From Rhizobiaceae bacterium (GTDB lineage: Bacteria > Pseudomonadota > Alphaproteobacteria > Rhizobiales > Rhizobiaceae): a stretch of 57,616 bases of DNA. The translations under genes were made by a program, and so were the position numbers. Where the stretch lies: NCBI GenBank assembly GCA_014238155.1, contig JABABQ010000031.1, positions 1-57,616 on the forward strand. Reading direction: 5' to 3'. Below are positions 48,965 through 57,616 of the stretch, piece after piece. How positions within the stretch are numbered: the first letter of the stretch is position 1; every line of letters starts with the position of its first letter. Below the pieces are notes generated by a model. It made no database searches. It was given only the letters and a program-made list of their open reading frames with translations, and was not told where the DNA came from.

Positions 48965-50077
48965 CTACTCGCTGGCCAGCTCACCGGCTGGCAGAGCCAC
49001 AGCCTGATTAGCATCATACTCCAGCACTAATTCAACTCCGGGATCATAAAGCCGTGCTTCACCGCGATTGATCAGCGCCATTTTCATTTCTTTTCCCTCA
49101 GACCCCTCAAGGAAAACATTGTAGCTTTGACCTTCAAACTCCGAGTGGCGGACCTTGGCTACGATATTGTTGTGGGTGTCGCTATTCTTTTCAGCGATAT
49201 TCAATGCTTCGGGGCGAATGAACATCATAGAGTCATCACCTACCTTTAAGGTTCCCGATGCAGCGGATGAAACTCTGGCCCGTAATTCACCACTGCGGTT
49301 GGTTGATATGATGGCATGCCCGTTGGTTATCGAGTTTACCTTGCCTCGAAACACGTTATTTTCTCCAACGAACGAAGCGACAAACGCGGTTGAGGGATCA
49401 TCATAGATGGATTTACCTTTGGCAATCTGATCAATAGTGCCTTCCCTCATGACCGCTACGCTGTCCGACATGGTGAGCGCTTCACCTTGGTCGTGGGTAA
49501 TGTATATGAAGGTAATTCCGACCCGTTGCTGAATTTCACGCAACTCGGTGCGCATGTGCTGACGCAACTTTAGATCAAGTGCTGACAATGGTTCATCAAG
49601 CAACAGCACATCAGGTTGAGCACAAAGAGCACGAGCAATGGCAACACGCTGCTTTTGTCCACCGGACAGTTCGGACGGCAGCTTGTCGCATTGATCCGGC
49701 AGGGCGATCATTTCGAGCAATTCATCTGCTCGCTTTTGCCGCTCCGCTCGACCGGCTCCTCTCACCTCCATGGAAAATGTTATGTTTTCCCAAACTTTCA
49801 TCAAAGGAAACAAAGCAAGGTTTTGGAATATCAAAGCCGTCGGGCGCTCATTTGGCCCTTTGCCGACCATATTTTTGCCGCCGATCAGAATGTTCCCCTC
49901 GCTGGGGTCCAGAAAACCGGAAACAGCTCGCAATATCGTGGTTTTTCCACACCCAGACGGTCCTAGAAATGAGAAAAAATCGCCGCCCTTGATGTTTACA
50001 TTGGCATCACGAACCGCGACAAAATCCCCGAATTTGATCCACATATTTTCGAGATCAACGCCCACTCCTGAGCTCAT
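48965..50077 (-). CDS. potA: Spermidine/putrescine-type ABC transporter ATP-binding protein, PotA family
   Basis: 370 residues. Walker A is GPSGCGKTT, the Q-loop is in LIFQNLALFP, the signature is LSGGQKQRVA, Walker B is LLLDEPLSALD and the switch His is in YITHDQGEA. A C-terminal TOBE-type domain covers about 275-365, as in PotA. The start is the ATG at 50077 with GGGGAT upstream; a TTG two codons earlier is less likely. It powers PotB/PotC-mediated uptake. Confidence 0.92.
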   Translation of the reverse strand: MSSGVGVDLENMWIKFGDFVAVRDANVNIKGGDFFSFLGPSGCGKTTILRAVSGFLDPSEGNILIGGKNMVGKGPNERPTALIFQNLALFPLMKVWENITFSMEVRGAGRAERQKRADELLEMIALPDQCDKLPSELSGGQKQRVAIARALCAQPDVLLLDEPLSALDLKLRQHMRTELREIQQRVGITFIYITHDQGEALTMSDSVAVMREGTIDQIAKGKSIYDDPSTAFVASFVGENNVFRGKVNSITNGHAIISTNRSGELRARVSSAASGTLKVGDDSMMFIRPEALNIAEKNSDTHNNIVAKVRHSEFEGQSYNVFLEGSEGKEMKMALINRGEARLYDPGVELVLEYDANQAVALPAGELASE

Positions 50078-50139
50078 TTGCAATATCCCCAGCCGACCAG
50101 TATCTGATACGATTTCAATACTTTGATTAATTTATTTGG

Positions 50140-50169
50140 TCCTGCGAGGTGCAATTGCGCCTCGCAGGA
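50140..50169 (-). promoter_or_regulatory. Intercistronic hairpin between potD and potA
   Basis: Ten-pair perfect stem TCCTGCGAGG (50140-50149) and CCTCGCAGGA (50160-50169). The inner bases can extend it to 13 pairs (one T-G) with an AATT loop. It lies 20 bases after the potD stop. No T-run follows, so it probably stabilises potD mRNA or attenuates transcription into potA. Confidence 0.7.
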
Positions 50170-50188
50170 AAGTGTTTCGTGGCGTTTC

Positions 50189-51337
50189 TTATGCGCTTTT
50201 GAACTTGTTCACATATTCCGTGCGAACCTTGCCATACCATGGTGCCTGAGGCGGCCACGGATTAAGGTTGGCCAGCGCATCGCCTGGATATGCTTCTGAA
50301 AAATTCTTCTTGTAGTTGGCATTGGCGTGCTTGTCAGCACCAAGAACCGGCGAATTGTAACCATGTTTATTGATCGCCTCGCCAGCCGGTTGAGCTTGAT
50401 AAGCAAACTTAACGAACTCGTAGATTTGATCAATATTCTTTGCACCGATCGGTATCGCCATACCGTCGACCCATGCCATTGAACCTTCTTTTGGTGCCTG
50501 ATACTGCACCGGTTCTCCAGCTGTCTTGAGAGCAAGCGGTGGCCCGTCCCAAGTTTGACCAACAATAACACCCTCTTTCAATAATGCGTTCTTTTGGGTG
50601 TCAGCGTCATTCCACAAAATTTTGACATTCTTTTTCCGCCCAATGCACCAGTCAGTCACCTTTTGCCAGATTGGGCGCATGGTTTCTTCTGACTCATAAG
50701 CTTTCCACATGTCGCCTTTTTCAAGCTCACCAATGGTTTCCATATAGAGTCCTGCGCCCAGCATCATTGAGTGCGGACGGCCCATGGTTTTCCCTGCGTT
50801 TTCTTCGGCCCATACCGCGCCATAAGACGGAACACCGCCTTCAGGTGAATATTGATCGGTGCGCCAGGCAATGCCTTCGGTGCCCCAGATATGTGGTAAC
50901 CAGTGCGAGCCCTTGCCAGCAAATGCCCAGCCGTCGGTACCAATTTTAGACATCGCTGGATTAACCAGGTCAATTGGAACGCGATTCATATCAATAGGCT
51001 GCAACAGTTCCAAAGGGCCCCATTCGAGGTTTTGATTGTTCGTCGGCGAACAGATGTCAAAGCCCTGACCTTTGTTGGCCTTCATCTTGTTGATAATTTC
51101 TTCGTTGGAACCGATACCCGTGTAATTAATCTTGATTCCGGTCGCTTTGGTAAATGCCTCGATGAATTCAGGCGGCAGATAATCCGCCCACATAAGGATA
51201 TCTACCTCACCAGAAGAGGAAAATGCATCTTTAACATATGCCGGGCCGGCGGCAACAAATGCACTCGTGGCGGCAGCGCCCTGTACAAATGTACGTCGGC
51301 TAAAAGTTTTTCCAGTATAGAGTTTTTTGTGCGTCAT
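50189..51337 (-). CDS. potD: Spermidine/putrescine-type substrate-binding protein, PotD family
   Basis: 382-residue periplasmic receptor. The N-terminus carries a twin-arginine signal, FSRRTFVQG, with a following hydrophobic stretch, so it may be exported folded by Tat. The mature fold matches polyamine receptors: DILMWADYLPPEF, KINYTGIGSNEEI, and WDGPPL with aromatic residues that would box a polyamine. An AGGGAGAAAC ribosome site precedes the ATG. It is the first gene of the pot operon, diverging from a MetE-like gene. Ligand could be spermidine, putrescine or another cation. Confidence 0.9.
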   Translation of the reverse strand: MTHKKLYTGKTFSRRTFVQGAAATSAFVAAGPAYVKDAFSSSGEVDILMWADYLPPEFIEAFTKATGIKINYTGIGSNEEIINKMKANKGQGFDICSPTNNQNLEWGPLELLQPIDMNRVPIDLVNPAMSKIGTDGWAFAGKGSHWLPHIWGTEGIAWRTDQYSPEGGVPSYGAVWAEENAGKTMGRPHSMMLGAGLYMETIGELEKGDMWKAYESEETMRPIWQKVTDWCIGRKKNVKILWNDADTQKNALLKEGVIVGQTWDGPPLALKTAGEPVQYQAPKEGSMAWVDGMAIPIGAKNIDQIYEFVKFAYQAQPAGEAINKHGYNSPVLGADKHANANYKKNFSEAYPGDALANLNPWPPQAPWYGKVRTEYVNKFKSA

Positions 51338-51616
51338 TTTGTTTCTCCCTTAGTTTATTCAAGCAAGCTTAAGACGGTTCCCACGTCGTTTTCATCGTCT
51401 TTTTGACGTTGTGCAAATGTGGACAACTTCCCTCTGTATTATTGTCAACAGCTTGGTCAGATGACTGAAATTGTTGTTTCTACGTAACCCGTTACAAACC
51501 CGCTAGCTGATGTTTTGTGCGACAAGTCTGGAATTGTCAGATGGCATTGTCAAGCAAGGAAACAGTGGTAACAATGGTTTGGTTTTGAAATACTATTGAC
51601 GCGGAGACATTTAGAA
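51338..51616. promoter_or_regulatory. Divergent promoter region, potD / metE-like
   Basis: About 280 bases between two divergent genes, so promoters for both must lie here. No perfect palindrome or riboswitch-like fold (for example SAM or cobalamin) was recognised by eye. Confidence 0.3.
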
Positions 51617-52678
51617 ATGCCACTAAAAACCACCTGTATCGGTTCATATCCAAAGTTTGATTACGTTCCCATTCAAGATTGGTTTCAGATCGAACAAGGC
51701 CTGACTGCAACTGGAGCGGACGTTACGCGTGGCTATACTGATGCCATGGCAAGTGCCAATGCCGAAAATGAAGCCTTATTCGATAAAGCAACAATTCAGG
51801 CGGTTACCGATCAGGTCACCTGCGGAATCGACATCCCAACAGATGGCGAGCAACGGCGCGAGAATTATATCCACTATCATTGTCGACATCTGAACGGGTT
51901 TGACTTTGTTAATCTAACAGAACGAGTGCTGCGCGATGGCGCGTACAAAGCTGAGTTGCCGACAATCAGTGGTAAAATTGAACCCATGGGGCACCATTTT
52001 CTGGTCCGCGATTTTGAAGTCGCACAAAGCGCAACAGATCGACCCGTGAAAATCACCATACCCGGTCCGACAACAATAATGGATACAAGCGCAAATTCAT
52101 TTTACAAAGATGAACGCGATCTTGCATTCGAACTCGCAGATGCACTCAATTTCGAAATTCGGGCACTGGCAGATGCGGGCTGCCAATTCATCCAGATCGA
52201 TGAACCGCTATTTGCCCGCAATGTTGATCGCGCTCTGCGCTATGGTGTCGAATGTCTCGACCGGTGTTTTGAGGGGGTACCAGATTCAGTCACGCGCGTC
52301 ATGCACATGTGTTGTGGTTATCCTGAACACCTCGATGACGAGGAGTATCACAAAGCCGATCCGAATAACTATTTCCTGCTTTCGCAAGCCATCGACGCTT
52401 CAACGATCAACCAGGTTTCTCTGGAGGATGCTCATCGTTACAATGACCTGACTTTGCTTGAGAAATTTCAACGCTCGACAGTGATATTCGGGAGTGTTGC
52501 AATTGCAGAAAGCCGTGTCGAGACGGTCGAGGAAATTGCTGCTCGGCTGACAGCTGCGCTGAACCATATAGATAAGGACCGATTGATCGCCGCTCCGGAC
52601 TGTGGCCTCGCCATGCTGGGTCACGAATTGGCAAAGAAAAAACTTCGGAATCTGTGTGATGCCGCGCTGGCGGTTTGA
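51617..52678 (+). CDS. Short MetE-like (cobalamin-independent methionine synthase C-terminal domain) protein
   Basis: 353 residues from the ATG at 51617, with GGAGAC upstream. It matches only the catalytic C-terminal barrel of MetE: TTCIGSYPKF at the start, TDGEQRRENYIHYH near 78, IPGPTT near 155, IQIDEPLF near 192, the zinc ligands in HMCCGYP (near 231) and APDCGLAML near 330. Full MetE is about 750 residues. Such short forms include methionine synthases that use other methyl donors, and methyltransferases of unrelated substrates. It stands alone, divergent from potD. The residues for homocysteine and zinc look intact, so it is probably a zinc methyltransferase, but donor and acceptor are unknown. 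Confidence 0.85.
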   Translation: MPLKTTCIGSYPKFDYVPIQDWFQIEQGLTATGADVTRGYTDAMASANAENEALFDKATIQAVTDQVTCGIDIPTDGEQRRENYIHYHCRHLNGFDFVNLTERVLRDGAYKAELPTISGKIEPMGHHFLVRDFEVAQSATDRPVKITIPGPTTIMDTSANSFYKDERDLAFELADALNFEIRALADAGCQFIQIDEPLFARNVDRALRYGVECLDRCFEGVPDSVTRVMHMCCGYPEHLDDEEYHKADPNNYFLLSQAIDASTINQVSLEDAHRYNDLTLLEKFQRSTVIFGSVAIAESRVETVEEIAARLTAALNHIDKDRLIAAPDCGLAMLGHELAKKKLRNLCDAALAV

Positions 52679-52764
52679 TAAATTGTCAGCCACCGATATG
52701 GGCGCATACAATGCTGCCAGGGCGAACGACAAGAATGTCCGCCAAATGCTGGGGTCAGGACTCA

Positions 52765-52914
52765 TTAAATTGGTGATTGTCTCTCAGTCTCACCCAAACC
52801 CGCCAAGACACTGCGGATCTTCTCTTCAGCAGAGTAAGTCTGACGTGTCTTGCGACGGATGTTCTTAACAAGCCTGTCAGCGGCACCCTTTGATGTTCCT
52901 GATTTCTTATTCAT
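52765..52914 (-). pseudogene. IS3-family orfA fragment
   Basis: Forty-nine codons from an intact start with an AGGAGA ribosome site. The protein begins MNKKSGTSKGAADRLVKN and continues IRRKTRQTYSAEEKI, the usual N-terminus of an IS3-group OrfA. It then deviates after VLAGL and stops. The rest of orfA and all of orfB are absent. The adjoining GGGGTCAGGACTCATTAA at 52751-52768 may be a terminal repeat, which would make this an internally deleted element. Confidence 0.75.
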
Positions 52915-53391
52915 CTTGGTCTCCTAAGCGATAAGATGAACCAAAAATCCTCCCTTATTCAAACTCTCAAATTTGCCCAAAAGGTGCTGACGTCAGACAG
53001 AAGCGGTTGGCGGCACTTGTTCAGATATACATGGCTCTCCATCACAACCTGCACGGTTCTCACGGTGAGTTTCGGAATATGACGACACGATACATGAAGC
53101 TCGCCCATGAGGTAGAACTCAGCGATATGTTGGATCATATTGATAAACATATGAAACAAGGCCTGAAAGCGGTCCTGCGCGCATTGTAGACGCCAAGCCT
53201 GCTTGGGTCAGGTTAAGTTGCAAACTAGCATATTGAAGCGCTCGGGCACATCTACCGGTGCGAGAACTATGCCTGGTAGAATGGCCTAAGGATATTGACG
53301 GGAATATTGGTCAGTCGAAGTGGTTTCTACCGATGCCCTACCTACGCTGGCCTTCTTGCCAGTGACGGTCATTTCCCTCACGAACTGGGGC
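52915..53391. other. Spacer, possibly holding a broken small gene
   Basis: Plus-strand frames at 52936-53082 (starting MNQKSSLIQTLKFAQK) and about 52990-53189 (ending DHIDKHMKQGLKAVLRAL) overlap and could be two pieces of one frameshifted gene. Neither resembles a known family, so no gene is called. Confidence 0.3.
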
Positions 53392-53598
53392 TTACATATC
53401 CCCGTCCTCATCCTCATTATTCAAGCTCTTGTGTATTGCCTTGGTCCCACTATAGACCACCTTGGTGGTGCCAACGGTTCCTTTGACGGCCAATTTAGTT
53501 GCTGTCACCGCAGTGCCGACAACAGCACCTGTTACGACCGCCGTCGCACATCCTGAAATTGAAACCAACAGAACAAGAGTAATCAATCTGATCGGCAC
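53392..53598 (-). CDS. Small lipoprotein, unknown function
   Basis: 68 residues. The start is a GTG at 53598 because AAGGAGG lies just 5 bases upstream. A signal of 16 residues ends in the lipobox SISGC. The mature peptide is Ala/Val/Thr/Gly-rich (AVVTGAVVGTAVTATK) with an acidic end NNEDEDGDM. Short lipoproteins of this style are common in alphaproteobacterial outer membranes, with no known role. Confidence 0.7.
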   Translation of the reverse strand: MPIRLITLVLLVSISGCATAVVTGAVVGTAVTATKLAVKGTVGTTKVVYSGTKAIHKSLNNEDEDGDM

Positions 53599-54303
53599 GT
53601 CAGCCTCCTTTTCCGTCAAACTGACACAATATAGTTTCCAGAAGTTGTATCCCGGATGCCGCTGTTTCGTAGTTCAGCATTACTGTTGAAGCAAGGGGCG
53701 GTCATTCACACATAGGTGGAGCGGGGTTAATCTCTATGCGCATTGACCACACGGACCGGCTGCAGCGTCACCTTGTGCTAAACCGTGACAATTTTGGTTT
53801 GCCAGGAGGCCACCTGCCTCGCCACCAACCGCAAATCGCTGGACAAGTCCATTACTTCACTTCCCAGACCGGCAATAATAAGCAATGCTGATTTGGCCGG
53901 TACGTCCTCCCATTTCGTCACCGGTGCTCCTGGCGCAAATGCCATGCCTTTTCATGGGGATGTGTGAGGATGGCTTCGTTTGGATGTCATCGACCCCGGT
54001 GTATCCAGACGGAGCCTTTTGGCACACCAACCTATCCACCAACCTTAATAGGTGGGCTTTTTGTTGAGAGCATGGAGAGCCATGATCATTCTATTGGGGA
54101 CGGCGCTGCTGAAGGATCGCCCGAGCCAGAACAACAAGAGGCCGATGACGATGGTGAACCGATGAAATGGTAGTGCGTTGCGGTTGGCCTCTCAATGAAA
54201 GATTCGGCCCACCGCCGACCTCGGGTCCGGTTGAAGCAGGGCTGCAGAGTTTTCTTAAAGCTGCCTTTCAATCTCGAAGGCTGTGACCGGCCTCTAATGG
54301 CCG
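53599..54303. other. Spacer without recognised gene
   Basis: About 700 bases between the lipoprotein gene and the IS1182-type element. A possible weak plus-strand terminator lies near 54025-54062 (CCACC/GGTGG followed by GCTTTTTG). No coding frame has a ribosome site or family signature. Confidence 0.35.
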
Positions 54304-55845
54304 TATTTCGTTGAAAAACTCATCGTCGAAATAGCGTTGTTGCTGACCAAAGCTCAGGGCGAGGGTGTTTGTTGCACCTTTTACGCAGTTGGACTTGGTG
54401 TTGGGATCAATTTCGCTAATTTTCTGAGGTTCTGTGTGGTTGCTGCAAGGTGGAATTCATCTTTGGCACCACAGGGCCCTCGTAGTCGAAGCCTTCCAAG
54501 TCCCAGAATGCGTTTGAGATGAGCAAACAGCATCTCGACCTTTTTGCGCAACTTGCATGAGATCGCGTAGTCGATGGTCAGGTAAATCTTGCGAGCAACA
54601 TCGCGCGAAGGTTCGTGGATGGATCGGGTCACTTTTCTCGTCGGTTCTTTGGGGCAGCATCGAGGTTTCAATTGGCAGCCATCGCAGTCTGCCTTGCGGG
54701 TACGGTAGCGCAAGATGCCATCCTTGTGGGGTCCATCTGGTCTTGGCTTGGTAAAAGCGCGGCGGCTTTGCCTGAGCTCTTTTCCACCGGGACAGACATA
54801 GAGATCATTCTCATCATCGTAGGTAAAATCGGCACGCTCGAATATTCCATCCTTGCGACCAGATTTATCAATCACCGGAATATGGGGAGCAATGCCACGC
54901 TCCTGAACAAGCCATTCGAGCAACGGCCCCGTGCCATAGGCTGTATCTGCAATCATCCGTTCCGGATTAATATCGAAGGTGTCTTTGGTTCTGTCGATCA
55001 TGGTTTGCATGGCACCAAGTTCAGCTTGTCGAACCGACCGACTGGCCTCCACATCAAGGATCACAGCATGATCGGTATCAATCATGTAATTGGCAGAATA
55101 CGCGAAATAAGCAGGGCCTTTGCGTGCCGCAGTCCATTGTGATGCCGGATCAGAATGGGAAGTGAACTTCGGTTGCACCGGAGTGGCAGCACCAAATGCG
55201 GCGTCATCCAATGTATCCAGATATTCCCGCACCGCTCGTGGAGCACCTTCTGGATCAATGTTGTCCGGTCGCCATTCTTCTTTAGATGTAGAGTTCAGAC
55301 GATTGGTGTCGGCCTCGATCAAACTGGCATCAACAGCTAAGCATTGACCGCTGGCCAGGCCCTCAGCAATGCATCGGGCAACCACCGTTTCAAACACATG
55401 CCGCAGCAGATCGCTATCCCTGAACCTACCATGACGGTTCTTGGAAAAGGTCGAATGGTCGGGAACACAATCCCCCAGATCAAGGCGGCAGAACCAACGA
55501 TAAGCAAGGTTCAGATGAACCTCGTCACACAACCGACGTTCAGACCGGATGCCCATGCAATAGCCAACCAGCAAAATGCGGATCATCAGTTCCGGGTCAA
55601 TCGAAGGGCGTCCTGTCGAACTGTAAAATGGCACGAGGTGCTGACGGATATCTGAAAGATCAACAAACCGGTCTATCGACCGCAACATGTGATCTTGAGG
55701 TACATGATCCTCAAGGCAGAAATCATAAAACAGCGCAGCTTGTGCTTCCTGACGTGGACCCATCATCGCAATCAATCTCCCAAATCAATAAGGAAATTGA
55801 ATCAGTCCAAAGCGCCATCAATAAGGCGAGTTTTTCAACGGAATA
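54304..55845 (-). mobile_element. Complete IS1182-type insertion sequence
   Basis: A 1.54-kb element bounded by terminal inverted repeats. The left end TATTTCGTTGAAAAACTC (54304-54321) and the right end, read inward as TATTCCGTTGAAAAACTC (55845-55828), match at 17 of 18 positions. It encloses one transposase gene. No convincing target duplication was seen next to the ends. Both ends and the gene look intact, so it may be active. Confidence 0.85.
54381..55766 (-). CDS. IS1182-family transposase
   Basis: 461 residues from the ATG at 55766, with GGGAG a dozen bases upstream. It begins MMGPRQEAQAALFYDF, followed by the HMLRSIDRFVDL and GRPSIDPELMIRILLVGYC helices. The catalytic DDE-type blocks are AVDASLIEAD near 145, ADTAYGT near 275 and the C-terminal YRTRKADCDGC and VEMLFAHLKRILGL regions. 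Full length for the family and without frameshifts. Confidence 0.92.
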   Translation of the reverse strand: MMGPRQEAQAALFYDFCLEDHVPQDHMLRSIDRFVDLSDIRQHLVPFYSSTGRPSIDPELMIRILLVGYCMGIRSERRLCDEVHLNLAYRWFCRLDLGDCVPDHSTFSKNRHGRFRDSDLLRHVFETVVARCIAEGLASGQCLAVDASLIEADTNRLNSTSKEEWRPDNIDPEGAPRAVREYLDTLDDAAFGAATPVQPKFTSHSDPASQWTAARKGPAYFAYSANYMIDTDHAVILDVEASRSVRQAELGAMQTMIDRTKDTFDINPERMIADTAYGTGPLLEWLVQERGIAPHIPVIDKSGRKDGIFERADFTYDDENDLYVCPGGKELRQSRRAFTKPRPDGPHKDGILRYRTRKADCDGCQLKPRCCPKEPTRKVTRSIHEPSRDVARKIYLTIDYAISCKLRKKVEMLFAHLKRILGLGRLRLRGPCGAKDEFHLAATTQNLRKLAKLIPTPSPTA

Positions 55846-55959
55846 GGCTCGATGCAGCCGCTGACCGTTTACAGATTGCAAATGGCCGAACGTCGGCTAT
55901 GCGGAGATATTGTTGATAAGGACTCTGTTAAAAACCCGCCAACCTCTGGAATACCCAGA

Positions 55960-57042
55960 TCATTTGTCGTCCAAAACGTCCACCACCATTGTCGCTGTGT
56001 TGCCACCATCGAACGCGAAGGTTGTGAAGTATCGGCCCGGCTTCGACCCCGCCGTAAAAATGGCAGTCAGGCGTCCCGCGGGAATTGGTGCGCCAAACGA
56101 GTTTCCGATCAGCGGCGTTCCCGGAATTGTCACTGAGGGACCACCCGATACGCTTTGGCCGGTTGCGCCTACTGGCGTTGATATCGTGACGGTACCAACT
56201 TTTGTATTGTTGTGCAGAATGAAACCACCAGTTTCGGACTCAGAGACGATCTCAAGACCTTCGTAAGCGTTGCCGTTACCATCCCAAACCAGAAAGTCCC
56301 ACGGCATCGGTGCAATAGCACCGGTCGTCGTCTTTTGGTAGATCGTGTTGGGGTTGGGTGGATTACCGCCGTTCTTGTCACCCGGCACGAATACGCTGGT
56401 TATATTGATACTCGGCGCAATCGCAGGGCGGATCATGAATTTGCCTACCCCGGCCGCGCGTTCTGCCCCGTCGACGCTATGGATGCTAACACGGATTGGA
56501 TAGCCGCCGGGCTGTTCGGGATTGGTGAATCCGAGCAGCAACATGTGCATTGCCTTGAGTCCAGGTCCCGGAAGCGGCACGCCGTCAATGTCCTTGACTG
56601 CTGTAAAGATCACACTGTTCGCTTCCTTGTCGTAACTAAATGTGTATTGCGGCTCTTTACCCGGCGGGAAACTCGGTAGGATCGGGTGCTGCGGCCATCC
56701 TTGTAGGAGCCCACCGGTCGAGCATTTTAGCATCGTCGGCACACAATCTTTGGCCCCAAAGAGGTCGTTGATCGGTCGACCTTTTGGGTCGGCGAAGACG
56801 AAAGCTCCGGGCAGAGTCACGCGTATGTTCTCGCCTGCAGCGAGCTTCAAACCGGGTTTGGCCGGGTCTTGATCCACTGCCAAGTTGATCACAAAATCAG
56901 TGACCGCTCCGGCGACATCGCCATCGGGGGACACTGGAGCCTTGGCGATGGAGGTGACAAGGCCAGTTTGGGCGTGGACGGTAGAGGCCGCGAGGGCGGC
57001 TACAAAGCAAAGACTAACAGTCGTAAGAATAATGAATTTCAC
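55960..57042 (-). CDS. Exported protein of unknown family between two IS1182-type elements
   Basis: 360 residues. The GTG at 57042 is chosen because GGAGG lies seven bases upstream and a clean signal peptide follows (VKFIILTTVSLCFVAALAAS, cleavage near VHAQ-TG). The mature protein is Pro/Gly-rich and beta-like, with two cysteines (KDCVPTMLKC) and segments such as FVINLAVDQDPAKPG and ATMVVDVLDD. It could be a secreted beta-sandwich protein. No known domain was recognised. It lies between an IS1182-type element on the left and the start of another on the right, so it may be mobile cargo. Confidence 0.75.
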   Translation of the reverse strand: MKFIILTTVSLCFVAALAASTVHAQTGLVTSIAKAPVSPDGDVAGAVTDFVINLAVDQDPAKPGLKLAAGENIRVTLPGAFVFADPKGRPINDLFGAKDCVPTMLKCSTGGLLQGWPQHPILPSFPPGKEPQYTFSYDKEANSVIFTAVKDIDGVPLPGPGLKAMHMLLLGFTNPEQPGGYPIRVSIHSVDGAERAAGVGKFMIRPAIAPSINITSVFVPGDKNGGNPPNPNTIYQKTTTGAIAPMPWDFLVWDGNGNAYEGLEIVSESETGGFILHNNTKVGTVTISTPVGATGQSVSGGPSVTIPGTPLIGNSFGAPIPAGRLTAIFTAGSKPGRYFTTFAFDGGNTATMVVDVLDDK

Positions 57043-57489
57043 AGCGTTTCCTCCAAGAGACAAGACGTCGGTATTTACACCGCCCGATTCAACTTCGGGA
57101 CATGCTTCAGATTGCTGTACGTCGGCGAAAATGACCGGGTTGAATCATCATCTGTTTGGCAATGAACTAAAAGGTTGACAGCTCTGAATATTATTTGGGC
57201 ATGTTCTACATATCAAAAAGAGCCGCTTTCGTCCAATTTGAGACCATCGCCGGAAAATCAATAGACACAAATCTTTGGCGAAACCTCCCTTCGTCTTCCA
57301 CGTTTTCGACTGCCCCTGAAGATAGGTGCCACTTGCGGTGTATCAGAATTTGGTATCTTTGGCCTAGAGCGTGAGTTTGCTGCAATCAACACGGATGACC
57401 GCATTGAGCCGTCCGCGCCAACCCGAAATGCCACAAATGCAAATCAAGATTTGCTGGACGACGTAGATCTGGGCTGATTTTGATGAAAA
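57043..57489. other. Spacer without recognised gene
   Basis: About 450 bases upstream of the exported-protein gene. It should hold that gene's promoter. Short frames on both strands are unconvincing. Confidence 0.3.
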
Positions 57490-57616
57490 AGGCTTTGTTG
57501 AAATAGTTTTCAAGTTCTGATTCAGTTTTCCCATAGAATTGGGAGATTGATACGATGTTGGGACCACGTCAGGCGTTTCAGGCGGCTCTATTTTACGAGT
57601 TCAATCTGGAAGATCA
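57490..57616 (+). mobile_element. Start of a second IS1182-type element, cut by the window edge
   Basis: An ATG at 57555 begins MLGPRQAFQAALFYEF, clearly related to the transposase at 54381-55766. The 60 bases before it, including TTGGGAGATTGAT, also align with that element's leader. An imperfect end (GTTGAAATAGTTTTC) lies near 57496. It is similar but not identical, so it is a different copy or subtype, in the opposite orientation. Confidence 0.75.

Noticed and set aside
53785-54173. Short overlapping plus-strand frames
   Set aside because: They lack ribosome sites, signals or known motifs, and overlap each other in different frames.
54290-55860. Target-site duplication of the IS1182-type element
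   Set aside because: Bases directly outside the two ends share no convincing direct repeat longer than about three.

Overview
The window looks like a chromosome segment of an alphaproteobacterium with moderate GC content, probably a marine or host-associated Hyphomicrobiales or Rhodobacterales relative. The reasons are the FrcBCA-type sugar importer with a ROK regulator, the TRAP and tripartite tricarboxylate (TTT) transporters, the overlapping stop/start codons typical of the group, and the kinds of IS remnants. No rRNA, tRNA or CRISPR array was seen. The taxonomy is inferred from protein character only.

Layout. (1) 131-6156: a leftward set (haloacetate-dehalogenase-like hydrolase, LeuC-like and a C-terminally short LeuD-like isomerase) diverges from a complete rightward TRAP transporter, dctPQM. 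(2) 6278-8931: a methyltransferase, a GFA-family zinc protein, a decayed IS630 transposase and an open frame ending in a membrane segment. (3) 8953-33947: the accessory core. It holds one 20.3-kb gene for a 6782-residue surface protein (N-terminal signal, dozens of Ig-like, PKD-like and cadherin-like modules, C-terminal autotransporter barrel), an orphan lipoprotein secretin just upstream, and three small exported proteins: one Cys-rich, one VasI/TagO-like and one with a Gly/Ala-rich hydrophobic hairpin. (4) 34570-39463: FrcBCA sugar ABC importer, divergent ROK regulator with a 29-bp palindrome in the shared promoter region, and an RbsD/FucU mutarotase. (5) 39932-46422: TctE/TctD two-component system divergent from TctC, a fused TctA-TctB permease and a PrpF/4-oxalomesaconate tautomerase. 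(6) 46775-52678: spermidine/putrescine-type ABC importer whose PotC-like permease has an unusual 145-residue tail, divergent from a short MetE-like methyltransferase. (7) 52765-57616: mobile debris (IS3 orfA fragment, a full IS1182-type element and the start of a second), a tiny lipoprotein and an exported protein lying between the two IS1182-type elements.

How it works together. Four binding-protein-dependent importers (TRAP, Frc, Tct, Pot) sit with matching metabolic or regulatory genes, as in an organism scavenging organic acids, sugars and polyamines. All four have a strong RNA hairpin between the binding-protein gene and the next transporter gene, which would favour excess binding protein. 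The candidate novel system is the giant surface protein with its adjoining secretin and exported partners. Type V proteins do not normally need a secretin, and no other secretion-machine genes are present here. That the genes function together is an inference from position only.
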